Source: a virus. Taken from it: a stretch of DNA of 64,000 bases. Made by a program: the position numbers and the translations under genes. Shown piece after piece: positions 18,701 through 25,462 of the stretch (positions are counted from its first letter, which is position 1; each line of letters starts with the position of its first letter). The DNA lies in the IMG/VR virus record IMGVR_UViG_3300023179_000038, positions 46,678 to 110,677 of that record; one strand, 5' to 3'. The notes beneath the pieces were generated by a model, which was given only the letters and a program-made list of their open reading frames with translations, ran no database searches and was not told the DNA's origin.

Positions 18701-20467
18701 TGATTGTCCAACTCTATTAAACAAACCTTTAACACTAGTAAATAATTTAATTATATTTGCTAAACCGTTTGCAAGCAAACCAAAAGTCATAAGCGCTACT
18801 GGTCCAATACCAGCCAAAACTGTAGTTAAAATAACAGCAAAGTTTTTTGCTCCATCACTAAGATTATTGAATCTATCTAATACTTTTGAAATAAAATCTA
18901 CAACTGGTGTTATTGCTTTTAAGAATGACTCTCCAATTGGAGCCAAAGTAAGTTTTAGATCCTCTATTGATTTTTTAAATTTATACATTGGAGATTCTTC
19001 AACACGTTTTAATTCTCGTTCTGCCAAAATAGCCAACTCTTCTGTTGTTGCCTGAGTCAAACTTAGTACACGACTTGCCTGATTTCCTTGTGCAATAACA
19101 TTTTGGAATAAAGTAGAAAGACGTGAAAATTGAAATTTACCAAATAATTGTTCTATAGCACGTGCACGATTTAATGGATCTAGTGTATCTAACGCTTTAG
19201 CAAAATCAATAACAACACCCTTAACATTTCCTTTATTTGCCTCTACAATTCCTTTAATATTTATACCCATTGATCCAAGCATTTTGCTTGCTTTTTCTGT
19301 TGGATTAATTAATGATGCAAGACCAGACTTTAATGCGTTAGCACCTTCTGATGCGTTGATACCGCCTTCTTTCATAGCGGTTAAGAAAAACGCTAAATCT
19401 TCTACATCTCCACCAAGTTGTTGTACAACTGGACCTGCTTTAGGAATTGCAATTGTTAAATCTTCAATAGATACGACAGTTTGGTTTTCAACTGCGTTAA
19501 GAAAATTAATCTTTTTTGTTAGATCTTCTGCAGCAATTCCAAATGCATTTGATAAAGAAATAGTAGTTTCTAAAGCCTGCTCTTGTTCAACTCCACCAAG
19601 TATAGAAAGTCTTGTTGCTTGATTTACCTGTGCTAATAAATCAGCCCCCATTTTACCGCTTGCAGCAGCGGTTGCTGCCATTTCCATAGTTTTTTCAACA
19701 GCAACACCATATTTTGTAAATTCTTTAGCAAGCAACTGAATCTCTTTTAACATTGCGTTTGTTTCTTCGCCAGTTGTAAACATTTCTCCATAAACACGTT
19801 TAAATCTAATTGCTTGCTCTTCAATTTGCATAAATGTTCGTGCTGCCTGAGTTCCAAGCATTGCGAGGGGAATTGTAAAACCAACCATTAACTGACGACC
19901 AGCCCACTGTGTATTTTTACCAAAATTTAAAAGATTTGTAGATCCTTGTTTTAATAATTGATTTAATAATTGCTGTCTTTGTGCTGCAATTTGAGTTTTT
20001 GTTGCCAGGCTTTCCATATCAAGCGCTAAAGGCCTAACTGCAATAGCCTTCATTGCTCCATTAGCATCACGACCCATCTTAATATATTGAGTCTGTAAAG
20101 TTTTTACTCTTTCTCTTGATACCTTTTCGATAGTATCAAACTCTTGTTTAAATAGTCTTCCAAAAGTTTTTGTTGATGCTCCAGCATACCTAAAATATTC
20201 TTTTACTGTAAATTTATTTTTTTCTAAAGCATTAGTAAATGATTCTGTAGACGTACGAATTGTACGCATATCTGCTGCAAATTTTCCAGTTGCATTTAAA
20301 GAGTTAACCAAATTTTGTTGCAAATTTGAAGATACTGCTGCAGCAGCAGCACCACTCTTTGCCATTGAGGTGTGAAAGGCTGATATTTGACGCTGAAGCA
20401 GTTTAATACTTGATAACGCTTCAGAGGTATCAATATTTACTTGTATATTTGACTGAACATCAGCCAT
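12743..20467 (-). CDS. Tail tape measure protein (TP901 family)
   Basis: 2574 aa. Seen: N-terminal coiled coils, a TP901-type core at roughly 170-480 (FMQIEEQAIRFKRVYGEM, then AAASGKMGADL and SLSNAFGI), hydrophobic segments near 540-575, 1150-1210 and a Gly/Ala-rich one near 1400, long coiled coils near 2080-2270, and two copies of a GTDxVPxMLTPGE motif at about 682 and 2494. Known: it sets tail length and is ejected with DNA; at about 1.5 angstrom per residue the tail would be near 385 nm. Start ATG is preceded by GGGGTG. Follows the chaperone pair. Confidence 0.96.
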   Translation of the reverse strand: MADVQSNIQVNIDTSEALSSIKLLQRQISAFHTSMAKSGAAAAAVSSNLQQNLVNSLNATGKFAADMRTIRTSTESFTNALEKNKFTVKEYFRYAGASTKTFGRLFKQEFDTIEKVSRERVKTLQTQYIKMGRDANGAMKAIAVRPLALDMESLATKTQIAAQRQQLLNQLLKQGSTNLLNFGKNTQWAGRQLMVGFTIPLAMLGTQAARTFMQIEEQAIRFKRVYGEMFTTGEETNAMLKEIQLLAKEFTKYGVAVEKTMEMAATAAASGKMGADLLAQVNQATRLSILGGVEQEQALETTISLSNAFGIAAEDLTKKINFLNAVENQTVVSIEDLTIAIPKAGPVVQQLGGDVEDLAFFLTAMKEGGINASEGANALKSGLASLINPTEKASKMLGSMGINIKGIVEANKGNVKGVVIDFAKALDTLDPLNRARAIEQLFGKFQFSRLSTLFQNVIAQGNQASRVLSLTQATTEELAILAERELKRVEESPMYKFKKSIEDLKLTLAPIGESFLKAITPVVDFISKVLDRFNNLSDGAKNFAVILTTVLAGIGPVALMTFGLLANGLANIIKLFTSVKGLFNRVGQSSQSLGNQTQYMTQEQLEAASVASSLDQVHTKLTQTFTSETNALTALVNVYRKAISAQAAFMPTAGFVGGRGSKGPKKFNKGTIGVRYYARGTDSVPSMLTPGEAVIPAGPAQDPANKPAIKFMIGGGRLSKFAGGSVNVGQESFNISTKQQATTARIQSLIDGTLGQIDDILKIALEKLASETKINLEQFKEQVRLAAASKGKIAGPAFAKSDWVGRTATFNARGAGERRTIQTQLISERGMSAAQAELDQANAAAKAIEKKMTALGATTKQITAATQLDRAHVIELNNSQKKLLAAWNSDVWTTQTGAENNLSNSLKSSRKNRELYLQYLSKSGATESQIQSITAKVTQGTALVGDELMIQGRVLSAIDRDMSTGVIKAKDVSKNFRLYAGAVADAATARTETMSKQTTEIIAATKRTEGTLKRGIARIVNSMPTAAEEALQIKSPSRRMQKVGQESGKGLVVGAKEFIDDAKITGKQLGTALVDGARTQSQKAVASRTALYGTGPIDPMQKSLRRQIDKQQRLDAIKEKRLLKQSTITGMVANGINKEDNVSVRRNRMSAGTGMMAASGVMMAASMAPGKVGEVAQKLMMPLITLTMLLPLITSPLGAFAVGLTAVVAATLALRMAFDKAQDNAMKMAEAMGSGEKAIQDLSEFAGTARAGEIMDRRRSQMLSQFQIQTGKTTFGESYVQSEGGKAMLSNLSQSIKTNGRQTAQNQLLNQLATGIASGAINPAQARSIAANISSELGDYSFGIQVNAKLIELVGVNGENLMKDPLQLRLRLVEESRKDLQQKFGILNAAAPGALTQTQTKVGMAGYGIGGAIAGGILGGAATGAAAGSVVPVVGTAIGAAIGATISAGALYFAQKGQQQKLGIASGANVAIQKMALEQSQEMQDSLRLEYEKRIENAKAANDIAEATRLQGEYEKANATLIAENGRLITDIQNTYAKSSSAVRGALETGIDKAITKKYKGTAMEDIVPMAKDLINDSGMSKELQYTLKMQVASGQMDPMQIINLMETFSNDKKSLEKVMSIVTKFGGAFANQAIAISSLFVDKNGKPLKQQQTKFLADISTKTAADAEKYLKLFSEISKSGQVVDVGVALSFYSNNPIAAAQLQKTIDYISAQKGKIDLEIATKILGAKEIEVLRANQEYFNSLPPEQQKVYLQTLTTMVNMEGNNKEAIQNWLKANPGKTEGDYYAESAYKVTVASKDVTTDKKSNIPPVEGSKVSSSPLDDIIKKLKDVRLNQIKVTEGWASSRKALDKLFGGNKTITAFSGIEQDLRSIGAGQNLIELIVGMDPKEYEKRKNSLFKFDNKGNIIALKRDATNIQEALNSVVAGDFQSAIQQQKQELVDQNKAYAKLTQLGVPVGKAYELIADKSFRAMIATSKNKAELQKMIVLYNDFIKQEKRSTAIEDANKAIEEANQDEIITQSIKNSFGFKEARAIISDPILKALYEAGEQGGSQFAIRLAQQIKTIDFMQGLFDEGFGKAMEAFDAKEKSIELKFDIDTRNNKDLIQKTENNIALIQYQIDDWEYGLKDIENQEKAINDSYEDKFKALDQIQKVNNRIIQQQKSQLTIADALSQGDIAAAAKAVQESRSQSAQNAIDQQRSALEQSKENSIAKIRNDQGYTRIQIEEKIKNLQDQILILEEKILEPARESIRLAEIQKNELINSLRVLDKSRSEWESIKNGIDTAKTSSNEYKNSMFAALGIVESIKNYWNDLNNKTYVTYHKIVTLKDDETPPVVSTTTNTGNAPTKTTEVGSGPQTQQMSNTQTNVPSVPTFTGPDKYNPLSGVTSASTKIVPTTSPSSIGMNLGVNNPISKVVSTVTTPISNAVKSVASGVSNVAKSVSTGISNVATAVKNIVTNPVSTVKNALTNTFSGWFGRANGGIVPKYFVSGGFARGTDTVPAMLTPGEFVMSRYAVDSFGVDKMKAINNGTYDGNSVYNYNLSVNVRSDANPEQIANTVMSKIRQIDSLRIRSGRI

Positions 20468-20482
20468 TCACTAGCACCCCAA

Positions 20483-20812
20483 TTAACTATTAGTTACAAG
20501 ACTGCCTACTAGCGATGCATCAGTTAGTTTGATTCCAGATGCTTCTTCGACAATTTTGTACACTGTTGGAAGATCTAGATTTTCTTCTAGAGCCTCCAAG
20601 TCTTCTGATAATTCTGGTTTGTATTGCTTCATAGCGATACTAACGCATTCCATAAGAAGATTCATTGATTTTTCATTATTTTCTGCTACTGCAGCAATTC
20701 CCTCAAACTTAGTCATAAATTGACGAAGTAAAGAAATTTTTAAAGGACGTACTTTTATTTTAGTTCCATCGATTAATGTTACCGTTTTTTCTTCATGTAC
20801 GGTAGTAGTCAT
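20483..20812 (-). CDS. Tail assembly chaperone, short paralogue
   Basis: 109 aa. It aligns along its whole length with the N-terminal half of the next gene upstream: (T/S)L(I/V)DG, PLKI, FM, DLPT(I/V)YK and GIK appear in the same order. Known: tail assembly chaperones (G and GT type) coat the tape measure before tail polymerisation, and usually come from one gene by ribosomal frameshift. Here the short form has its own gene, with promoter and strong ribosome site (AAGGAGGAG). Lies directly before the tape measure gene. Confidence 0.85.
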   Translation of the reverse strand: MTTTVHEEKTVTLIDGTKIKVRPLKISLLRQFMTKFEGIAAVAENNEKSMNLLMECVSIAMKQYKPELSEDLEALEENLDLPTVYKIVEEASGIKLTDASLVGSLVTNS

Positions 20813-20839
20813 TTATCTCCTCCTTATAAGGTTAAATTA

Positions 20840-20848
20840 ATTATACCA
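20840..20848 (-). promoter_or_regulatory. Extended -10 promoter TGG-TATAAT for short chaperone and tape measure
   Basis: TATAAT on the minus strand at 20840-20845 with TGG before it. Predicted leader about 20 bases carrying AAGGAGGAG. Lies in the 46-base gap between the two chaperone genes. Confidence 0.5.
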
Positions 20849-20858
20849 CAGCGGTATT

Positions 20859-21545
20859 TTATTTTTTAGTAAGATCCTCATAGTCTAAACCAAGCCCTAT
20901 GCCAAATCCAGCCTTTGCTGCGTTGCTACCCTGTAAGGCTAAGACATCTTTTGGATTATTAGTTTTTCCTTTACTAAACACCTTTGCCTTTAATTCTTGC
21001 CAAGCATCCTTTTTCCCAGACTGTTTATCTAAGTCTACTCCTTGAATTGCTGCTAAAAATTTTTTTTCAGAATACTCTAATTCTCTTTTTATTTCTAAAG
21101 TTGCCAACATTTCTGGCATAGATAGTGATAACTCTAGTTCTTCATAATCTTTCCAAATTCCAAGCAAAAATGTTTCAGACTCTAGTTTTGCAAGATCTAA
21201 ATTGTCCCAAGTTGATCCACTATCTACTGCTTGTTTTTTTACTGATTCATCGACTTTAGAATTTACCTTAATTCCTGCTGCAATATCTAATACTTTATAT
21301 ATTGTTGGAAGATCAATACTATCTTCTAATTCTTCTATTGTTTTTATATCGGGGAAATATTGTTGCATAGATATTCTGGCACATTCTGCAAGCATAGATA
21401 TTGCTTCAGCATCATCTTTAGCATTTTTTACTAAATCAAACACAGACATAAATTCACGCAAAAATTTTATTTTTAATGGAGTAATGTATATTTCTCTTCC
21501 ATCGACTAATGATATTTTTGCACTATCATATATTTTTGTTGCCAT
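20859..21545 (-). CDS. Tail assembly chaperone, long (GT-like) form
   Basis: 228 aa. Residues 1-105 are the G-like domain shared with the short paralogue. Residues about 112-228 are a T-like extension (FLLGIWKDYEELELSLSMPE, then KKFLAAIQGVDLDK) that in related phages follows a frameshift but here is fused in frame. At the domain junction a slippery A-AAA-AAA (21234-21240) could shift ribosomes -1 to a stop after four codons, giving a 108-aa short form. The start has no Shine-Dalgarno and lies 9 bases after TGG-TATACT. Confidence 0.85.
   Translation of the reverse strand: MATKIYDSAKISLVDGREIYITPLKIKFLREFMSVFDLVKNAKDDAEAISMLAECARISMQQYFPDIKTIEELEDSIDLPTIYKVLDIAAGIKVNSKVDESVKKQAVDSGSTWDNLDLAKLESETFLLGIWKDYEELELSLSMPEMLATLEIKRELEYSEKKFLAAIQGVDLDKQSGKKDAWQELKAKVFSKGKTNNPKDVLALQGSNAAKAGFGIGLGLDYEDLTKK
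21234..21240 (-). promoter_or_regulatory. Slippery heptamer A_AAA_AAA in long chaperone gene
   Basis: In frame the codons are gta aaa aaa caa. A -1 slip reads aca agc agt aga tag and stops after Thr-Ser-Ser-Arg. Predicted product: residues 1-104 plus 4, or 108 aa, almost the length of the separate 109-aa paralogue. Heptamer seen; use is inference, and A-runs are frequent in this AT-rich genome. Confidence 0.35.
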
Positions 21546-21554
21546 AGTAAATAA

Positions 21555-21563
21555 AGTATACCA
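21555..21563 (-). promoter_or_regulatory. Extended -10 promoter TGG-TATACT, leaderless
   Basis: TATACT at 21555-21560 with TGG before it, 9 bases from the ATG at 21545. Placed right after the terminator of the major tail protein gene. Confidence 0.55.
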
Positions 21564-21564
21564 A

Positions 21565-21596
21565 ATAAAAGAAGGCTCAACCTTTATGATTGAGCC
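21565..21596 (-). terminator. Intrinsic terminator after major tail protein gene
   Basis: Perfect 7-bp stem GGCTCAA / TTGAGCC (21574-21596) with a 9-base loop, followed on the minus strand by TTCTTTTATTT. It separates the abundant major tail protein mRNA from the chaperone and tape measure genes. Confidence 0.85.
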
Positions 21597-21615
21597 AACT
21601 TTTTATTAAGTTGTA

Positions 21616-22233
21616 TTATAGGGAACGATCAACGATCTTTCCATATGATGCATTGTCATTTGGAAGTAAACGGAATGAAACTTCAAACATTGTTGCTTCA
21701 TCACGCTTTGCTCCAACAGTTACGCTCTCAATTGAGAGTGCACGATATGCAACATAGATTCTTTCAATACTGTCAGAATCTGCACAATCTCCAGTTCCTG
21801 GACCAACTGCTACCAAACCACGCTCTACTGGACATTCGCCAATATCGCCTGCGGATAAGTTTAATGTTGGATTATTACTTACAGTTTCTAGGTTGCCATC
21901 TTTGCTTGCAAGAGCAAATAATAAGTTTTCCAAAGTTGCTTCAGCAAATGTGGTATTTAGGTTAACCTGCATACCTTGCTTATATAACTTTGCAACGTCA
22001 AGAACTTGGTCTACCTGTACTTCACCGAAGTCTGGTTGAAACTGTAGTTCTATTCCGTTCATTGTATAACCTACGTTACGGAATCCTTCTTCATCTGAGA
22101 GAGTCGTTTTGTAGGATGTACCTGCAATGTATCCTGGAAGGACACCTGTCTCTGGTAAAACACCATCTTCATACGTAAATAGTGCTGCTGCACCTACGAT
22201 GATTTGTGTACTATCACCACGTGTATATGCCAT
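21616..22233 (-). CDS. Major tail (tube) protein
   Basis: 205 aa. Beta-rich, with YTRGDSTQIIVGAAALF at the N-terminus and a conserved-looking C-terminus (KRDEATMFEVSFRLLP), in the standard place between tail completion genes and chaperones. Start set at ATG 22233: AGAGGTG lies 6-7 bases upstream, whereas the alternative GTG at 22242 would sit on top of that site. Own promoter and terminator suggest high expression. Confidence 0.85.
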   Translation of the reverse strand: MAYTRGDSTQIIVGAAALFTYEDGVLPETGVLPGYIAGTSYKTTLSDEEGFRNVGYTMNGIELQFQPDFGEVQVDQVLDVAKLYKQGMQVNLNTTFAEATLENLLFALASKDGNLETVSNNPTLNLSAGDIGECPVERGLVAVGPGTGDCADSDSIERIYVAYRALSIESVTVGAKRDEATMFEVSFRLLPNDNASYGKIVDRSL

Positions 22234-22287
22234 ATATTTCACCTCTTTTTTTTCTATAGAAATAAAAGGCGTGTTTCCTCATTGATA

Positions 22288-22293
22288 AGTATA
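22288..22293 (-). promoter_or_regulatory. -10 box TATACT before major tail protein
   Basis: Minus-strand TATACT 54 bases upstream of the ATG at 22233, in the gap after the upstream gene. The leader carries AGAGGTG. No clear -35 box. Confidence 0.35.
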
Positions 22294-22301
22294 CAGCCTA
22301 T

Positions 22302-22895
22302 TTATGATAAAATGCCTGGTCTATCAATAATGTTTTTATTATATCTTGGTCTATCGTCAGTAGATTCCTCAACCCTTTTATATCTATTGGTTGATTGATG
22401 ATAGTCATAGTCAATAATTATCTTATTGCCCGCATAGGTTCGGGCTGTTCCAAAGTCTACTATATCCCGTGCCTCTTCTAACTGGTATATCTTGAAATCA
22501 TGAAAATAAAACTCACAATTCATACCATCAAAAACTTTACCTGTAGTCCAAACATTTAACTCTTGAGCACTTTCGTCTCCACGATCCATAAGTCTCATGA
22601 TTGCTTCTTGAATTTGAATCATCTTTAAACTTGGACTTTCGCCAGTGGCATAAAAATAATATAAGACCTGTTCGCATTTTATATGTGGGAATGTACCCCT
22701 ACGCATACGAAACATCCTATCCCATACTGCCATAGTGCCACCTTCTGGAAACTGCTTTTGTAAAGTTTCTAAAGTAGAGGGGCCAGTAGGAAAAAATGGA
22801 ATATCTTCTAAATCAGTTAGTAAAGGAATCTTTTCTTTAAGGTACTGATTTATCCATAATACTGGTGTATTTAATACTGATGTAGATTCTGTCAT
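22302..22895 (-). CDS. Tail terminator / tail completion protein (inferred)
   Basis: 197 aa. Position directly upstream of the major tail gene and mixed alpha/beta composition fit a tail terminator. Seen: an N-terminal VLNTPVLWINQYL segment, a long helix MIQIQEAIMRLMDRG, and a strand pair at FYFHDFKIYQLEEARD. No catalytic motif. Start overlaps the upstream stop by 4 bases. Confidence 0.65.
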   Translation of the reverse strand: MTESTSVLNTPVLWINQYLKEKIPLLTDLEDIPFFPTGPSTLETLQKQFPEGGTMAVWDRMFRMRRGTFPHIKCEQVLYYFYATGESPSLKMIQIQEAIMRLMDRGDESAQELNVWTTGKVFDGMNCEFYFHDFKIYQLEEARDIVDFGTARTYAGNKIIIDYDYHQSTNRYKRVEESTDDRPRYNKNIIDRPGILS

Positions 22896-23566
22896 CTTGC
22901 AACTCCTGCGTTTGCTATCCAGCGATATCCTACTTCATAACCTTTAGACTTACCGCCCCTTTTACCAGCACTAAGATTCTTTTTGTATGACACTGGATTA
23001 GATAGATATTGTGCTACACCGCTTGTTCTTAAAAATGCTTGAGTAAAATATCTATTAAAAAATGATTCAAAAGTTTTTTCAAAACCACCCTCAACTTCAT
23101 TTCCTCCAGGATTTAAAACCTTTACTGGTTGTTTTGTAAATATCTCTTCACCGTTTACATCAAATGCTAATGCTTGTGCTTTTACAGGACGAATAGTTAC
23201 TGGAATTCCCTCTTCCATAATTTTTGCTTTATTATAAAATGGAACACGAGAGCCACGCTTTATAGACGTTGATTGTTTAAATGTTGACATAAAAGATAAA
23301 CCAAGGTTGCTTATAGTGTAGTTAATATCAAACAATCTAGCGCTAGGACTTCCAGTTTCATGCCATTCATAAACATGATGAAGCATTTGAGGATTTACTC
23401 TAGCACTTGAATCAATATATTCTTTCATTAACTCTATAGTCTCTAAACCAAGGCTAGAAAGAAACGCCCTTTTTCCACCCTGTATTCCATTTATATATCC
23501 AATTGAATATTCAATTATATTGTTCATATCTCTACGAAATGCTTTATTGTTAAATGTTACTTTCAT
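22892..23566 (-). CDS. Head-tail connector / HK97 gp10-like neck protein
   Basis: 224 aa. An amphipathic N-terminal helix (FRRDMNNIIEYSIGYINGIQ) and a fold order in line with gp10-like tail completion proteins; position between head-closure and tail-terminator genes agrees. A strongly basic stretch (SAGKRGGKSKGYEVGYR) lies at the C-terminus. Role inferred from synteny. Confidence 0.65.
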   Translation of the reverse strand: MKVTFNNKAFRRDMNNIIEYSIGYINGIQGGKRAFLSSLGLETIELMKEYIDSSARVNPQMLHHVYEWHETGSPSARLFDINYTISNLGLSFMSTFKQSTSIKRGSRVPFYNKAKIMEEGIPVTIRPVKAQALAFDVNGEEIFTKQPVKVLNPGGNEVEGGFEKTFESFFNRYFTQAFLRTSGVAQYLSNPVSYKKNLSAGKRGGKSKGYEVGYRWIANAGVAR

Positions 23567-24012
23567 ACATCTACCGCCTGATTTTCAGATCTACGAATAA
23601 TTAATTTGTAATATTCAACATTGCCAAATGGTCCAGTAAAAGGGTCTTGTGTTGCTATTTCAAAGATAGTTGATTTGCCTTCACGAGGTCCTGATGTCTC
23701 TAAATATATCTCATTGCAATTTTTATCACGTATATTAGTTATAATTACATTTGTAATAGAGTTTTTAGCCTCTAAACTAGATATACGAATATCTGTTTTT
23801 GCACGACCTAGCAACAATTTTTCTTGAGTTATATTTATGTTTGGTTGAACTTCTTCTTTAAATGCTGTGCCTGCTGGAGCAAAAGAACATGCAATGGTTC
23901 TATCTAACATCCAAGTTTTTTTAACTTCTCCATATACACCTTGCTCAACTATTGGATGATATACGTCTGCTTGCATTGGAAATGCGAAGTCTGGAGTTTC
24001 GCATATAACCAT
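23563..24012 (-). CDS. Head closure (neck) protein
   Basis: 149 aa. Beta-barrel-like composition (FAFPMQADVYHPIVEQGVYG, then TWMLDRTIACSF) and placement after the connector gene fit a head-closure/stopper protein of the SPP1 gp16 type. Overlaps both neighbours by 1-4 bases. Function inferred from position. Confidence 0.65.
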   Translation of the reverse strand: MVICETPDFAFPMQADVYHPIVEQGVYGEVKKTWMLDRTIACSFAPAGTAFKEEVQPNINITQEKLLLGRAKTDIRISSLEAKNSITNVIITNIRDKNCNEIYLETSGPREGKSTIFEIATQDPFTGPFGNVEYYKLIIRRSENQAVDV

Positions 24013-24887
24013 TATAAAACCCCAACGTGCTTTATTGTTTTTTCATATTTAGATAATATTTTATCTACAATCAAATTTCCTGTTCCGTCAATCATTGATT
24101 TATCAAACTGAATTCTAAATTGATCTGTATTATATGAAGAAATATATCTTTTATAATAATCTAATTTTCCACAATCAATATCGTGTATAAGAATTTCTGC
24201 AGCCCTGACAATGTCAGATGGTATAGATGGATACCCTGTAGCAACAATTATCTTATAATCCCAACCCTTTGGAAACCCTCTAGGCTCATAATTTAATTCT
24301 ACAATATCTGTTGGGGATGATGGAAATAGAATTCTTGTTGATTCATCTCTATTTATTGCATCTGAATAAAACTTTGTAATTGCTGTTTTATCATCTGTTA
24401 ATATATATTCAGAAAAAAAACTTTCTGAATCTTCAATATCCCAAACTAAAATATTATTTTCATAAACTTTTAAAACTTTGTGAACATCTTTCCATACAGG
24501 AATATAATCTAATCCCAAACCAACTGTTTCAATAATTTCTTTTTTATAATAAAATTCATCACTATGAGCATCTATAATTGCTCTTGCTAATTCTTCATTT
24601 AACGAATATGATTCAATTTCTGACAAAGTTGTTCCATGATTTTTTGGGTTTGAATATGGTCGTCTTAATTCAAAAAAATATGAAGAATTATTAATTATTA
24701 ACTCATAATCATTGTCATACGTAGATGGAATTTCAATTAATACTTTAGAAGATGAGTTTGATGTAGCAACACCAATAATTTCTGATGAGTCCGCCAAATC
24801 AATAATTGTATAATTATATACCGTAGATGGATTTTCAACATCAATCAATACGGTAATCGGAAATGGCGGAACTCTCAAAATTTCCAT
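24012..24887 (-). CDS. Head-tail connector (adaptor) protein
   Basis: 291 aa. The N-terminal about 100 residues are a beta domain; the C-terminal half has the helical pattern IPSDIVRAAEILIHDIDCGK...YYKRYI, which resembles gp6/gp15-type adaptor proteins that join the portal to the neck. Ends with a one-base overlap with the closure gene. Confidence 0.7.
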   Translation of the reverse strand: MEILRVPPFPITVLIDVENPSTVYNYTIIDLADSSEIIGVATSNSSSKVLIEIPSTYDNDYELIINNSSYFFELRRPYSNPKNHGTTLSEIESYSLNEELARAIIDAHSDEFYYKKEIIETVGLGLDYIPVWKDVHKVLKVYENNILVWDIEDSESFFSEYILTDDKTAITKFYSDAINRDESTRILFPSSPTDIVELNYEPRGFPKGWDYKIIVATGYPSIPSDIVRAAEILIHDIDCGKLDYYKRYISSYNTDQFRIQFDKSMIDGTGNLIVDKILSKYEKTIKHVGVL

Positions 24888-24891
24888 TTTT

Positions 24892-25368
24892 TTACTTCTT
24901 GAATTCCAATGCTACTTCTTCTGGAGTTGCAATACGAACATGACTTCTAGTTAGCCATTTATCTGCTGCTGTCTTTTCAACAATATTATAGCCACGATAA
25001 ACTTTTCCAACTCCACTCCATGTAACATTTTTTGTAGAATATATAGCAACTGTATCAGCCTTCTTTTCTGACTTTATATTTTCAGATTTTTTAGGCTTTA
25101 GTTCAGATTTTGTTGATCCAATTACCCCTTGCTCTACAACCCCCATTGATGGAACTGTTGAAGCAGGAAATGATGGTGCAGTAATTACATTATTATCTAA
25201 AGCAGATTCTTCTACTTCTGTAATTTTTGCGTCAATATTTAATTCTGATGCCAACTCTTCTACAAGAGTTTCCTCTTTAATAGGTTCTTGCGCTGTTTCT
25301 AATTGTGCTTCTGGAGCAATCAAATCGGAAACATTTTCTATTAATGAATCTTTATTTTCTTCTGACAT
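24892..25368 (-). CDS. Virion-associated protein with disordered acidic N-terminus
   Basis: 158 aa. Residues 1-105 are acidic and low complexity, ending in a Lys-rich stretch. The C-terminal 50 residues form a compact domain (VAIYSTKNVTWSGVGKVYRG...HVRIATPEEVALEF) that recurs in actinophages downstream of the capsid gene. Possibly a head fibre or minor capsid protein. The start is preceded by TAGGAGGT. Confidence 0.65.
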   Translation of the reverse strand: MSEENKDSLIENVSDLIAPEAQLETAQEPIKEETLVEELASELNIDAKITEVEESALDNNVITAPSFPASTVPSMGVVEQGVIGSTKSELKPKKSENIKSEKKADTVAIYSTKNVTWSGVGKVYRGYNIVEKTAADKWLTRSHVRIATPEEVALEFKK

Positions 25369-25388
25369 TATGTACCTCCTAAGTATCT

Positions 25389-25397
25389 ATTATAACA
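25389..25397 (-). promoter_or_regulatory. Extended -10 promoter TGT-TATAAT
   Basis: Minus-strand TGTTATAAT directly after the capsid terminator and before the gene at 25368. It restarts transcription into the connector genes. Confidence 0.5.
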
Positions 25398-25411
25398 GAA
25401 TAATAAAATTA

Positions 25412-25444
25412 AGAGGGGGAGGAGATCTACCCCCTGCCCCCTCT
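25412..25444 (-). terminator. Intrinsic terminator after major capsid gene
   Basis: Eight-bp stem AGAGGGGG / CCCCCTCT (outer arms 25412-25419 and 25437-25444), followed on the minus strand by TAATTTTATTATT. A very GC-rich island in an AT-rich genome. Confidence 0.85.
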
Positions 25445-25462
25445 CAAAGGTATTATTACAGA

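Noticed and set aside
12891-19622. Several plus-strand open frames opposite the tape measure gene
   Set aside because: Antisense shadows with no ribosome site or promoter; the leftward frame has clear domains.
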